Origin: Raphanus sativus
Taxonomy: Eukaryota > Streptophyta > Magnoliopsida > Brassicales > Brassicaceae
Assembly (NCBI RefSeq): GCF_000801105.2
Contig: NC_079511.1
Location: forward strand, 12,020,784 to 12,084,783
Length of the DNA stretch: 64,000 bases
Reading direction: 5' to 3'
Part shown: one piece after another, positions 12,721 through 24,060 of the stretch
Numbering within the stretch: position 1 is the stretch's first letter
Layout of the letters: the number at the start of each line of letters is the position of its first letter
Notes under the pieces: model-generated
The model's database searches: none
Told to the model about the DNA's origin: nothing
The model's input: only the letters and a program-made list of their open reading frames with translations
Translations under genes and position numbers: made by a program

Positions 12721-13084
12721 GAGCATCTCCAACCCATAACACTATTTTTGTGTCAAAACCACACTATTTTAGTGTAATTTTAGCACTAAAAAAGAGTTCT
12801 TCTCCAACTAAAACACCAAACTTCATACTAAAAATTATTTTATAATATTATATGTATTTATTTATCATTTTCATTTATTTATTTGTAAGTTTTACTAATA
12901 AAATAAGTGAATAGTGTTTTAGTGGAGTGAATAGTGTTTTAGTGTGGTGAATAGTGTCACACCAAATTTGGTGTGAAATTATAGTGTTGCACCCAAATAG
13001 TGTAATTTTTGCAGTTTTATTGGAGATGGTTTTGGTGTAAAAACTACACCAAAATAGTGTTTTCCAGTCCTATTGGAGATGGCC
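12721..13084. mobile_element. PIF/Harbinger-type MITE, copy B
   Basis: The 364-bp element opens gagcatctccaacccataac and closes ttggagatggcc. It is flanked by TAA at 12718-12720 and 13085-13087. Internal blocks (aaaaccacactatttt, gtgtcacaccaaattt, ggtgtaaaaactacac) match copy A at 3359-3719. Confidence 0.8.
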
Positions 13085-13499
13085 TAAGGCCAAGTGCAAC
13101 GGGACGGGATAACGTTATAATAGCGTGTGATTCGACGTTTTCTCTTTCCAACTGAACGGTAAAAGGAACAGTAAATCTTTTTTTTTTCAAAACTGTTTTT
13201 TTTTGTCAAACTAAAACTATTTATTTAAATAATTGTCTACCTAAAATTGATTATATTTGATTTATATTACTATTTCATAAGTGGATCAGATAATATAATA
13301 AAAATATATAACAATGATTTATTATAAATGTTACATAATATATATTAATTTGAAATAGAAATATTTTTTTATTATATTTTTAATATTAGTTAATAGCTTT
13401 TAGTCATAAAATAATTTGTGTTTATAAAGAAAAAAAAAAAAGAAAAATATTTTTTTTTGAAAAAGGCATAAAACAAAACAAAACAAACAAAAAGATTTT

Positions 13500-13643
13500 T
13501 AATTAATAATAAATATAATAAAAAAATTATTTTAGTGTAAAATTTGATGTTGTGGTTGGAGAGTCAAAAAAAATTTGGTGCTGAAATTATACCAAAATAG
13601 TGTAATTTTGACATTAAAATAGTATTATGGGTTGGAGATGCCC
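13500..13643 (-). mobile_element. Truncated MITE end of the same family
   Basis: This segment is an inverted copy of the first part of the copy A/B family and ends gggttggagatgccc at 13643, followed by TAA at 13644-13646. Its other terminus is not visible. The 13088-13440 sequence between it and copy B (starting near aagtgcaacgggacgggat) is unrelated. Confidence 0.55.
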
Positions 13644-13840
13644 TAAGTAATCTAAGTTCAAAAATAGCCCATTACATTTTATTTTGTGGTCATGCAAATA
13701 TGAATACATCTTACAACTCATTTAAATATTTAGAGTGAAAATTTATCCGTGAGGCATACCACCCTTTTAGAGATTATGCTATGCTATAGATTTGGAATAC
13801 ACTCTACACGTCGCCGTATATATGTACGAAAAGGCTGTTT

Positions 13841-13907
13841 GTAAACCAGTATTCTTTTTTTTTTTTTTTTTTTTGAAACTGTTGTAAACCAGTAAACCAG
13901 TATTCTT
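13841..13907 (-). repeat. Poly(A) micro-insert with 16-bp duplication
   Basis: gtaaaccagtattctt at 13841-13856 and 13892-13907 flanks a 35-base insert. On the minus strand its 3' part reads CAACAGTTTC followed by a long A-run. Confidence 0.65.
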
Positions 13908-13985
13908 CTTTTCACGATATGGTGTAATGCTCGGCCACGGCAGAGTACACGTTTACCAAATATGATATTAGATAGGATTGTTCGA

Positions 13986-14672
13986 GGAACAATCCTTAGG
14001 TTCACCCCTGGGGTGAACTTTTTAATTTCATCTCACATTTATTAACCAATCAAATCACTACGTAGGATTAATGACAAAAAATATTAAATTTATTTTAAAA
14101 AACCTAAAAAATCTTTTAAATGTCAATTTTAACAAAATTAATACCACAAACTAAACCTTAAATCCAAACCGTAACCCTAAACCCAAACCATATACTCTAA
14201 ACCCTTAATCCAAACCCAAGTCCTAAACCCAAACCCTAAGCCCTAAACCCAAACTCTATATTCTAAAATTAAACGCTAAATTCTAAACCCAAACTATAAA
14301 TTTTAAATCCAAGGGTTTGAGTTTAGGATTTATAGTTTGGTTTTAGGGTATAGAGTTTGATTTTAGGGTATAGAGTTTGAGTTTAGTGTCTGGGTTTAGG
14401 ATATAGAATTTTATTTTAGGGTATAGAGTCTAGAGTTCAGGATATAGGATCTGAGTTTAGGGTTTAGGATTTAGGTTTAGGGTATAGAGTTTGGATTTAT
14501 AGTTACGGTTTGGATTTAGAATTTAGTTTGCGGTATTAATTTTAAATTTTTAGCTTTTAAAAAATGTATTTAATATTTTCTGTCATTAATCCTACGTGAC
14601 GATTTGATTGGTTAATAGATGTGAGGTGAATTTAAAAAGTTTACCCCATGAATGAACTTAAGTATTGTTCTT
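13986..14672. repeat. Foldback element with telomere-like arms
   Basis: The outer arms are imperfect inverted repeats: ggaacaatccttaggttcac at the left pairs with tgaacttaagtattgttc at the right, and the pairing continues through cattaatcctacgt and ttggttaatagatgtgag. Further in, the left arm consists of degenerate CCCTAAA units and the right arm of TTTAGGG units, meeting near 14312. There is no coding sequence. No target duplication could be fixed with confidence. Confidence 0.7.
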
Positions 14673-16479
14673 GTTTCAGCCTCGTCCCTCCACGGCATTT
14701 TGAGTTTAACACTAACAATTTTACTAATAACTTTGTGCCTATACAATGACATATAATTTTGTAAGATTATGTGGCTTTAGACAATTCCCACAAGGCCACA
14801 ATCAAATCCCACTAGTTGCTATTGGCGTAGAGCATTGAACGGATTGCTTCTCTAAAGCGAGGTTTGTTTTCTTTATCGAATATGTATGTCAAACATAACT
14901 TAAAGCTATTTCTGCATGTGTCCATTTCATCGTTGAAATAGCCAATATAACACCAAAACTAACACACAATTAAACACCAAAGTACAAGTTATTAATCTAA
15001 TATATACTTTAAACAAAAATGTAACATTAGTAAAAGTTAAGTTCAAAAAATACATAAGTAAAAGTTCTTGACAATGGTCTACGAAAGAGAATTTAATCTA
15101 ATTAAAATAAATATGTTTGAACCGAATCGGTTACTCTAACTGAAAAAAAAACAAACACGAGAATCTCTTATCCGTAGCCAATGTTTGTTTGTAACTATCC
15201 GTATACATAAATTTTTGAATCCTAAAAAAAAAAAAACATGGATCGAACATCCATATCGAGTTGAAACAGGTAAATAATGTGTAACCTCTCATTCCAATTC
15301 ATCACCAGAACTGGAAATGATGAATATATTTAATGCATGGTTAATGTAGGATGTGAGTAACCGACACGGCTTGTATCTAACGGATATGTGTTCTGGTTGG
15401 TATTTGAGTAAATAGGTAAAAGAGACAGATCAGTGACCCAAAGAATTAAAGCAAAAGAAAAAAGGGAACACACTTTACTGTTCACTTAAGAGAACACGAT
15501 GAGTTTCCTCTCAACTGTCCTGTCATGTTGCTTTACGTATCGTATCGCCTTCCAGAGAAAGACACTGTCGTTTTCTTCTAGCTACCAACACAGACCCTTC
15601 TAACCCCATCTAATCATGTTTGTTTATTATATTTGATTAAACAAACTGTTTATTTTGAAGTAACTCTGGAAAATATATACATGTATTGTCAACTTAATGC
15701 ATGCATTGATAAGCGAATCTATCCATAATAGTTTTTTTCGTTTAACATCTATCCATAATAGTTTTGATTAGACACAAAGAAAGTAAAAAAAAACGAGTAA
15801 AATAGTTTGTGAGATACCGACCTTACTCAGCTTGCACTCCTTGTCTCCTACCATACCTAGATGTTACGCATCTACAGTTGTCTATTTAGAATTAGTTCAT
15901 AATGTTTACCTCCACATTCCTAACTCGTTTACAGAAAGAAAAAAGAAACATTTACAAGGTAACCAACACTATAGACAATAATTTGGGTATAGTTCACACC
16001 GCATATATAGAATCTTACAAATTAGTTTAAGAAGATGAATATGACGTGTTCTTTGGGAAGTGTGATAAATGCTTAATGAGGATCTTATAATTGTAAACAA
16101 GCAAAATAAATATAGTGTCATATTCATTAAAGAGCTGAATAACCAAATCCATAAAGAGTGACTAACCAAAACATCAGATCTATTATAGTTCCTAGAAATC
16201 AAAGAAAAGTGACTAAATATGAAAGTAGAAGATAAACCAGCGATGCCCAAGAAAGTTTTAAAAAGCTCTGTTGGTCCTCGTTTCCGGTAGATTACTCCGA
16301 TGAGTACTTGAGAGTCTGAGTGTGTCCAGATGTGAGTGATGTTGAGAGACCCTTAAAAGTGATTTTACAAAGATAAAAAAGTTTTGGTAAGTGTTTTTGA
16401 GATCATACTAAGTTAGTGAGTTAGCGTATTAAACGACGAAAAACATAAGTTTGGATAGTGTAAATCTTTTAATAGCAAA
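14673..16479. other. Intergenic AT-rich region
   Basis: I see no supported gene here. A micro-insert at 15717-15765 is listed separately. Confidence 0.6.
15717..15765 (-). repeat. Micro-insert with 19-bp duplication
   Basis: atctatccataatagtttt at 15717-15735 and 15747-15765 flanks tttcgtttaac. Confidence 0.6.
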
Positions 16480-16847
16480 CTAGACCATTACCCGCACGAC
16501 CGAGCGGGTATTTATTTTATTTTTATTATTTTGTTTATACTAAATGATACATTTTGAATAGTTAATTGTATTTTTTTGTCACGGATTGTATTACTTTGAT
16601 TAGTTATTGTGTTAGGGTTAATAATTTATTGTCACGGATATTTGGTATTTATATGAATGGTACACAAATGGGTAGTTATTTGATTTTTTATACATTAATA
16701 TATGGATGTTGATTCTCACATTTATTTTATTTATATAGTTTTGCGTATATATAGACATTTATAAGTAAAATTTAATAGAAAAAGCGAAAAGTAATAACTT
16801 TTATAATATACAAATTGTTATTGAGATTTGTATTAAAAATATACCAA

Positions 16848-17438
16848 TCAAGAGTTTATCATCAAGCTTTCCTTTTGAAAGCTCTGAAAATCAGTTAGAG
16901 ATAAGAAACTACTTTCATCACGGTGGTCAGAACCCTTGAAAACCGTTTTATCGGTAATATTCATCTTATACTGATGACTACATGGTTTATATTTTCCACC
17001 GGATTTGGAAACCTTAAAGTTCTCGATCACAAGCCACTCTCCAATCGGCAGGTTACGTTGTGTCCGAAACATTTGATCTCTTAGGCACGATCTATATATT
17101 TTACAACCCTGAAAACAATTTTTTTTATTACAAACTAAGTACATCTTGGGAATGACAATTAGCCGTATGAATTACTTGTTGTTTCATCAACTAAAACCAT
17201 TTCAAGGGTTTCGTCAGCATATGGGAGGAGTTTGTTTCCACGAGTGTAACACCTTAATTTGCACACGCCAATTGTTTTTAAAAGGTTTGACCTTGGAAAG
17301 CAAAGAATTTTTTTGTTTGAAGACATGATTGTGTGGTACTGATGAAAGGTTATTGTGAATAAGGATGTGGGTGAGACAATATATATATAGAAGATATGAA
17401 ACCTTAAGGAATTTGCACTCGAATTCTTTGTGTATCAA
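16848..17438 (-). pseudogene. RPA1-like OB-fold protein relic (DUF223 type)
   Basis: Read on the minus strand, 17214-17340 gives KVKPFKNNWRVQIKVLHSWK, which resembles the start of the first OB fold of replication protein A large-subunit-like proteins. After a frameshift near 17215 the neighbouring frame reads ADETLEMVLVDET. A third frame at 16848-17144 contains IGEWLVIENFKVSKSGGKYK and SSFLSLTDFQS, the conserved pattern of the second half of that domain. Full-length proteins of this family bind single-stranded DNA; this one has several frame changes and stops and cannot be functional as read. It lies within the Helitron and shares its orientation. Confidence 0.75.
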
Positions 17439-18275
17439 AAATATTCTGATTAGCTAGAATATTGGAAATAAGTTAATAGATGATGATATTATGTTTCCAA
17501 ATTTCCAAAATCACTGAGTCAGTTATGGCTAGATTTTGTGTGTTTTAAATATTACAGTAAAAGTTGATTGGTCGGCAATCTAAAGAGGCAGTGATTTTAT
17601 GCTAGAAAGTTTTTTTAATTAAATTTATTTTTGGTAAGTATATAAGGACAAATTTTCCAAATTAATGAGTTAATTTTGATAGATTTTGTGTTTTAAATAT
17701 CGCAATAAATTTAGTTTGGTCCGCAAGTTAAGGGGCCAGTGATTTTATGGTAACAAATCTTTTCAAATTAACTATAGAGTTGCTGTGTATATAAAGCTAA
17801 TATTTCGAAATGAATGAGTCAGTTTTTGATAGATTTTTTGTTTTAAATAATCACAGTAATTAAATTTAATCTTGATTGAACCGCAAGTTAAGAGATCATA
17901 AATATTCATATAACAAAATTTTATATATGTTGGCAAAATAATATAAAATTTGGAACGAAAATAATAAAAAATATTAATATTGTTGGAGCATAGAATTTGG
18001 TAATCTGTAGGGTTTTTTCATCTTGAATGCTAGGTTCGTTGATTCATCCACGATCAATCTAATTATTTCTTGATAGGATGCATCGAAATTACAACTTCCA
18101 TTTATTTATTTTTACTTATGATCACAGGTTTGGCATGTAATGGGTTCAATAATTAATAAGACAAAGGTATAATAAGCCCAAAACAAACCTACGAATTTAA
18201 TGTCATGTGATGGAATGGTTGACCGAAAATTTTGGGTGTAAAAATGGCAAGACATCATCCTTAATTATAGCTTTA

Positions 18276-18447
18276 TTTATTACACCAATGACATAACATT
18301 GTAAATATAACGAAAAACTCAGGGCAATTTCAATTTTGTACTTCTCTTTTAATAGTATAGATTTATTACACCAATGGCATAACATTGTAAATATAATGAA
18401 AAACTCAGGGCAATTTTAATTTTGTACTTCTCTTTTAATAGTATAGA
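18276..18447. repeat. 86-bp tandem duplication of the Helitron 5' end
   Basis: Two copies of an 86-bp unit (18276-18361 and 18362-18447) each end in cttctcttttaatagtatagA on the plus strand. They differ by a few substitutions (gacataac/ggcataac, aacg/aatg, tttcaa/tttaa). Confidence 0.85.
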
Positions 18448-18913
18448 TAGATAGATGTTAGAAAATAGCAAATATATAAAATTAATTAATATATGTTTGA
18501 ATAATTAAAGCAAATGTGCGCTATAAATATCTCAAATATCTATTATTTCTTTATATCTTGTATTTACGTGTGTGATCAATGTAAATAGAGGTCAGAACAA
18601 GGCCACGAGTGTAAGAGCGAACAAAGAGGAAAAAAGGAAATTAAAACGTTAGGGGGGGAGACTAAGAAAAGAAAATGAAAAGAAGAGACAAAAGAGAAAG
18701 AGACCCACAAAAAGAAAGACACACGATTAGAGAGATGCAGCATTTGACACGAGACCTGCCTTTCTCGTCCGCACGCAATTTGGGGCTCGTCCTCATATTT
18801 TTTGTGGTGGGCTCTCTCTTTTAAACACTTGCTCTCCCTCAGTTTTGGTCGGATTCGCTTCATCTATCTCTCTCTTATCCAGCGATTTCTTGTCTCTATT
18901 TCCATTTGCAATG

Positions 18914-18957
18914 AAACAAATCCATCATGTTTTTGTAAACAACAAACAAATCCATCA
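18914..18957 (-). repeat. Micro-insert with 14-bp duplication
   Basis: aaacaaatccatca at 18914-18927 and 18944-18957 flanks tgtttttgtaaacaac, which reads GTTGTTTAC-AAAAA-CA on the minus strand. Confidence 0.55.
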
Positions 18958-19051
18958 CTGATAAGAGATTTTACAAAGGTCATCTAACATAGATCATTTA
19001 CTGGTCGTTTTTTGTTTCACTTTGGTTAATTTGTTAGTGAAAGTAGAAAAG

Positions 19052-19098
19052 GTCGTATGTGTTGTATTTTTTTTTTTTGATCAACTGTCGTATGTGTT
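19052..19098 (-). repeat. Poly(A) micro-insert with 12-bp duplication
   Basis: gtcgtatgtgtt at 19052-19063 and 19087-19098 flanks an insert that reads AGTTGATC followed by an A-run on the minus strand. Confidence 0.65.
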
Positions 19099-19498
19099 AT
19101 ATATAGCTGTATACTAGTCACATTTTTGTCAAACTTAGGAATGTACACACTTTGGTCAAACTTAGACATGATGCATTTTGGGATAATTTGTAGTCATTAT
19201 TACGAATAAATGTAAAAACGCCTAGAAGATTGCGACAGAAAGCAACAAGACTGAGAGAGAGAGAGAGTGTATGTGGCACCACATTATAGTAGTCTTAAGA
19301 GTGGACCATATTTAGTCTTACTCTGTACACAGCTTTTAACACCCCACTCGTGTGTCCTGTCTTTTAATCGCTTGTCTCCGAATCAATTTCAACGACAAAA
19401 CCTTTGTTCCCTTCCCTAATTTCACGCTGTTTGTATAGCTAAACTTAACATCTCATTGTTTGGTATTTTCATTTCTTTAATCCGAAAACCCTAAAAAA

Positions 19499-19741
19499 AT
19501 GGCAATCATTGTAGGCCATCATCAAAGTGCATTAATACATATGTCTGGACTACCAACATATATTAGTTTTATGGCACGATCATGCGGCTTAACTAAGATA
19601 TGTCTCGACCATGGTCCTCTTCCTCCAATAGCATGGCCACCTCACTACCGCAGTGAAAATGCAAAGTTACAAGTATGGATATCGCGGTCGAAAGCTCATG
19701 GAAAGCCTGACACGGTTCTGACTGGATGGCAGGCTATATAG
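19499..19741 (+). CDS. Possible small protein, 80 aa, unrecognised
   Basis: An 80-residue frame begins after aaccctaaaaaa, a context often seen upstream of plant starts, and encodes a fairly ordinary amino-acid mix with no transmembrane segment or motif that I recognise. It is followed by a GC-rich patch. It could be a real small gene, since it lies between the homologues of At1g28130 and At1g28140. It could equally be an exon fragment or chance. No splice structure was identified. Confidence 0.2.
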   Translation: MAIIVGHHQSALIHMSGLPTYISFMARSCGLTKICLDHGPLPPIAWPPHYRSENAKLQVWISRSKAHGKPDTVLTGWQAI

Positions 19742-20143
19742 GTCCTATGTTTTGCAAAATCAGGATTGAACTCCGTTTAGGTCTTAAATACCCACTTTTC
19801 TTTCTTTGTAAATTGTAATTTTCGAGAAAGCCACGGCCGAATAGTGCCCGGGCGACCAAGAACAGGACCACCATACCACATCCTCAAAATCAAGGCTTAG
19901 TCAGGACCAGCCAATCAATGCCAGGTCAAAAAGGGCTGGCGAGGTTATCAGGCCCATAGAAATAGGCCCATGGACAGAATGACATATCTCAACAAAGGGA
20001 CGACAAGACCTTAATATTGATAATGAAATAAAGGCCAAGTCAGAGTCCGACTGGGCTGGACAGGTCCATTACAACAGCCCATGTCAAGCAGGAAATCTAT
20101 CAATGCTCATAAGATGTACACTGTTTATATTTTCTAATAAGTC

Positions 20144-21408
20144 TTACCCAGAGTTATCTTGCTTGAGTTTTGCAACTACAGCTTTTTTCTCATCTTCCGG
20201 AAGAGCCATGAACATGAAAACAGATTTATCCCCAATATCATCCTTCAACAGCCAACAAACCAGACCACAGATGATTAGTGATAAAGCATTATGATACTTG
20301 AAGGAGATTAGCTAGACCTCTTTTTTCGAAGCTTGTAATATTCAAATTTTTAGTGAACATTAATTGTACCTTAATAGGCTGAGTGAATTTCCTTCCAGCA
20401 AATACTACAAAGAGTGCCATCCATGTTCCTAGCAACACCAGTTTCGCCTCATCATTCATCAGGCCACTCTGCAAAATAAACGTACCAGATTATAAGCTAA
20501 GTTGGCCTTATAAATATTTCTTATTTCGTCTCAGACAGAACATGGCCTAACCAAGATTCAAGGATATGATAGTAAGGTATTTAAAACAGGAAAGATACTT
20601 TACCAAATGCCCGAGAAGCACTGAGGGTATGATGAATGTAAGAAGACCAGCTTCTAGCTTACCGTAACAGAGCCCTGCAGCAAATCAAGAACATTAGCAT
20701 AACTACAAATATTAAACCTTATACATCGAGCATCATCCTCAACTACCTTCTTTGAAAACGAGCCCAGTGAGGGAAGCGAAAAGAGGACCAACAAACCAAA
20801 CAGCAGTTGGATGATCAACGACATAATGAACCAAGCTATCACTGGCTGGTATAGCAAGGGCAGCGTAAGTGGCAAAGGAACCAACAACACCAAGTGCCCA
20901 TAAAGCCTGAAGAGTCCTCTTGATCTCCGTTACATATATATGAATAAGAAACAGAGAAAGCCCCAAACCACCAGCACCAACAAGGTAGAACAAGTCCTGG
21001 TTTTGCTTGATTGTTTCACTCAGCCATGAGTTCTCCGGTAGAAAGGCTGCAGAAGAAGCGGCTACAAAGGAAGCAGCAGCAGTTACAAGTCCTGATCTGT
21101 ACAGAACAACCTGAAGAGAAACAGAATTGGTCTTTAAAACTACCATAAAGGATTCAACTTGCCATGTTGCAATCATCAAATATTAAAGTCAAAGTTGAGA
21201 AGAACCGAACCTCTTTGACATCGGACTGTTCGACGGTCCAGGGACCGTAAACGCCTTTGTAAACGGTTCCTCCTTGAGAGCTGTTGCTCACTGCCCTGAT
21301 ACTAAGCTTTTCTTTTCTCAGCTTCACGATCGTTGTTAGATTCGCCGATGATTTGTTGAAATTAGGCGGTGGTGTTATGAGTGTGGTTGATAACAAACGC
21401 GAGGCCAT
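20144..21408 (-). CDS. Plastid integral membrane protein (At1g28140-like)
   Basis: Five exons on the minus strand, 21211-21408, 20747-21110, 20604-20674, 20370-20468 and 20144-20242, all with GT-AG introns, give 276 residues. The N-terminus (MASRLLSTTLITPPPNFNKS) is rich in S, T and basic residues and almost free of acidic ones, like a chloroplast transit peptide. The rest contains about six hydrophobic segments, including FYLVGAGGLGLSLFLIHIYV and AVWFVGPLFASLTGLVF. The C-terminus after the last helix is hydrophilic (MALPEDEKKAVVAKLKQ). I recognise it as the family annotated DUF2301 / integral membrane family, conserved in plants and cyanobacteria; its biochemical role is not known to me. The structure is intact. 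Confidence 0.85.
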
Positions 21409-22412
21409 AGTGTCTCAGCGAATTGATTATAGAAGAGACGGAACTCACTTCTGTCGTAAGTAAGTGCGCAGATTCATCAGATGACGCAGAAAACGTTGTC
21501 GTTTGGGCTGTGACGTGGCTCAGTTGTTCTGGACCGAAGTAGTATCTGTGGTTAATAATCGTTTCATCTACTACTTTAACTATACTGTGATAGATTGACC
21601 AAGCGTAACAAAAAGAATTTCGTCCATGATACATTTTCTTAGACGTCACAGATTCGATCTTCGTAAATCTCTCAATAGATCTCATGATTTACTTCTCTCT
21701 CAACAAAAATTTTTTTGTCCATGATATTCATTATGACATTCAAAATCGCCTTCGATTGAAAAATCAAAGAAACGCGGTTCAAATACCAAATGATGGAACG
21801 AAAAACAACGATAAACAACTTGAGGCATGCCAGCTCAACCAAAAAATTCTAGGAAATATTTGCCTGAATCAAAGCAATACAAGTATAGAAAATAATATTC
21901 TCCCAAAAACAAAAGCCTTTTTATTAATCAATTCAAGTCTAAATATAACTTTAGAATCTAAAAGACTATATATAAGAAAACCATAAAAACTTTAAAACAT
22001 TAAAAATAATTATCTAAATAATTAATAAAGTAAATAATAAGAAATTTGGAATATTTTCAAATATTTATATGCATCATCTAATATGATTAACATATATATA
22101 TGATAATTAATAGTTTTGAATAATAAATATTTGGTAATAATTTTTCTATCATTCATCAATTTTGTTTAATCTATATTATTAAAAACTTAAAAAAATATTA
22201 TAGAATAAAAATAGATTTTTATATGTTATATTTTGAATTTTTAAAACGACTATAAACTAATAAAACTGTTAAAAGTATTACAATGAAAATTTTGTGAACA
22301 ATTGTTTTACTTTTTGTTATAAAAAGATACAAATGATCATAAAAACATATAAAAACATATGAATATGAAGTATTATTTAAGATATATTCATATGATTATA
22401 TTTTATTATATC

Positions 22413-22476
22413 GTTTAAATTAAACTATGTGAAATATAATTTTTATATTTTATATTTCACATAGTTTAATTTAAAC
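22413..22476. repeat. Perfect 27-bp inverted repeat, 10-base loop
   Basis: The arms at 22413-22439 (starting gtttaaattaaactatgtg) and 22450-22476 (ending cacatagtttaatttaaac) are exactly complementary over 27 bases, with the loop tttttatatt. Nothing nearby explains it. Confidence 0.8.
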
Positions 22477-22917
22477 ATCAAATATTAAAACCCAAGATTG
22501 TATAACTTAGAAAGAGTATTTATGGTTTCAAATGAGTAAGTAAAAAAACATGTATCTCCAAATTTTGCATCTCTCTAGTTGCTCCATGTTCTCTCTATAA
22601 GTATTCACTAATTAAAGAAACAGTTATGTAGCCGGTGATTTTTATTTTACAAAGTTTCAAACTCACGGTTGATTTTCACTTCTGCTTTGTCGGACACTCG
22701 GCAATCTTTTGCTGTATTTTCCCTAAACTAAAATCAAGAGAGCTCTTCATGTTTCATCTATCTTTTTCAAATTTTAATTTCGGTTTTAATTAAGTTTTTA
22801 TTCTAGACCGGATTTGTCCTTTGGAATCTATTTCTTGTTTCATGTCAGACACCGATTGTTGATGATTGGTTAACCTTTGCTTAAGGTTATGCTCAGAATC
22901 CTTTTAGAAGGAAATCG

Positions 22918-23283
22918 GTGAATCATATCTATAGGTTAAAGCTTCCAAATTGGAACGAAAATGAAGATGATGGATTTTTTTCAACGATGTTAGGGGAAAT
23001 TCAGCAGAGTTTGGCATTCTATGAACGGTCCAACAAAGGATCGAAGTTTTTTTCGCTTAAGCAATCCCAAAATAAACAAGCAGAGGTAAGGTTTCCAAAA
23101 CGTCAACATCCTCGAAAGATGAAAGAGTCATGTAGCGGGGGCAAATTAAAGAAGATGGAGGTACTGCAGAAAAGGATGAAAATTTTGTTGAAGGTTTCAT
23201 CGGAATCTTGGCCGGAGAAAGAGTTGAAGAATCATCTGATTAACCAAAAATCTAAACGAAAATATATTGTTCATTTTTATTAG
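22918..23283 (+). CDS. Unrecognised 121-aa reading frame
   Basis: The frame is open on the 5' side of its first ATG, and this is the only stretch of near-normal codon composition in a very AT-rich region. The product is strongly basic, lysine-rich and hydrophilic, and it ends TAG at 23281-23283. I do not recognise any domain. It may be a fragment of a captured or decayed gene. No splice sites were assigned. Confidence 0.2.
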   Translation: MNHIYRLKLPNWNENEDDGFFSTMLGEIQQSLAFYERSNKGSKFFSLKQSQNKQAEVRFPKRQHPRKMKESCSGGKLKKMEVLQKRMKILLKVSSESWPEKELKNHLINQKSKRKYIVHFY

Positions 23284-24060
23284 TTATTTTGTTCATCTTA
23301 TCTTTTTTATAAAAGAATATGTTAGTTAAATCGTCATTTGGAAACATTTCAAAAAAAACCAAAACTTTATATTTTTTTTATCTTAACTTTTAGGAGGTGT
23401 AATCAATATATTATTTGAGATGTTTAAAACAATATGATTTTTAATGAGATTTATATGATTTTGGGTGAATTATGAAAGTTACTGTGGTTTTAGTCAGACT
23501 ACTTCAAAATTTTATCTAAAATATAAGATTTTTTATTTTGATATTTTAAATAATAAATTCCATCAAAACATTTTCAAATCACTACAATTTCTTAAAAATA
23601 CACTGGTTTAAACTCTTCTATTATTAGTAGATTTTAAAGTACATTTCAAATCACAAGTTCAACATACTATGTTTAAAGTATATTTTTAAAATAATGAATT
23701 TATTATTTTAATATAACCACTTTAAATACCACTTTCAATATATCCCTAAATATACGTTGATAATTTTTTTTTTATATGATAGCGTGGATAAAGTCACTTG
23801 AGAATAATAATACGCCCATTGTTGAATCTATGCTAGTATAGACCCGTTTAGCTCAAAAATGTATAGATATTTAGATTTTAATCGTGCGAGGACTTAGCCA
23901 AACTTTAAAAAAAATCCTCAATTTTTAAAGTTTTATCAAAGTATAAAAAGAAGAGAGCACTGACAACAATAATTAATGACCTTAGATTTTAAAATCAACT
24001 GAGCCATAACCAAACCTAAACGTAATTAAATTTAACTATTGTGGTGGGTTTGATTTCTTC

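Larger units (their letters stand above)
16480..18447 (-). mobile_element. Helitron carrying a decayed RPA-like gene
   Basis: The minus-strand 3' end is a hairpin (cccgc/gcggg, 16490-16510) followed by aatggtCTAG at 16483-16480 and host T. The minus-strand 5' end TCTATACTATTAAAAGAGAAG occurs twice, starting at 18447 and at 18361, because the terminal 86 bp are tandemly duplicated; both are preceded by A. Inside is a broken RPA1-like reading frame in the same orientation. RPA-like proteins are typical cargo of plant Helitrons (established knowledge). No Rep/helicase coding sequence was seen, so the copy is non-autonomous. Confidence 0.75.
18448..20143. other. Intergenic region before the plastid membrane gene
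   Basis: A CT/GA-rich stretch runs from about 18600 to 18900. At 19740-20100 there is an unusually GC-rich patch (ggcccatagaaataggccca, tcagagtccgactgggctgg) with no recognisable protein. It may be a degraded transposon, but I could not find ends. Confidence 0.5.

Noticed and set aside
14150..14500. Genuine interstitial telomere from a chromosome fusion.
   Set aside because: The units are degenerate, and the whole tract lies inside longer inverted arms of non-telomeric sequence, which fits a foldback element better.
22170..23836. Possible plus-strand Helitron: TCTATATTATTAAAAAC after A at 22170 and CTAG before T at 23833-23836.
   Set aside because: No GC hairpin precedes the CTAG, so the 3' end is not convincing.
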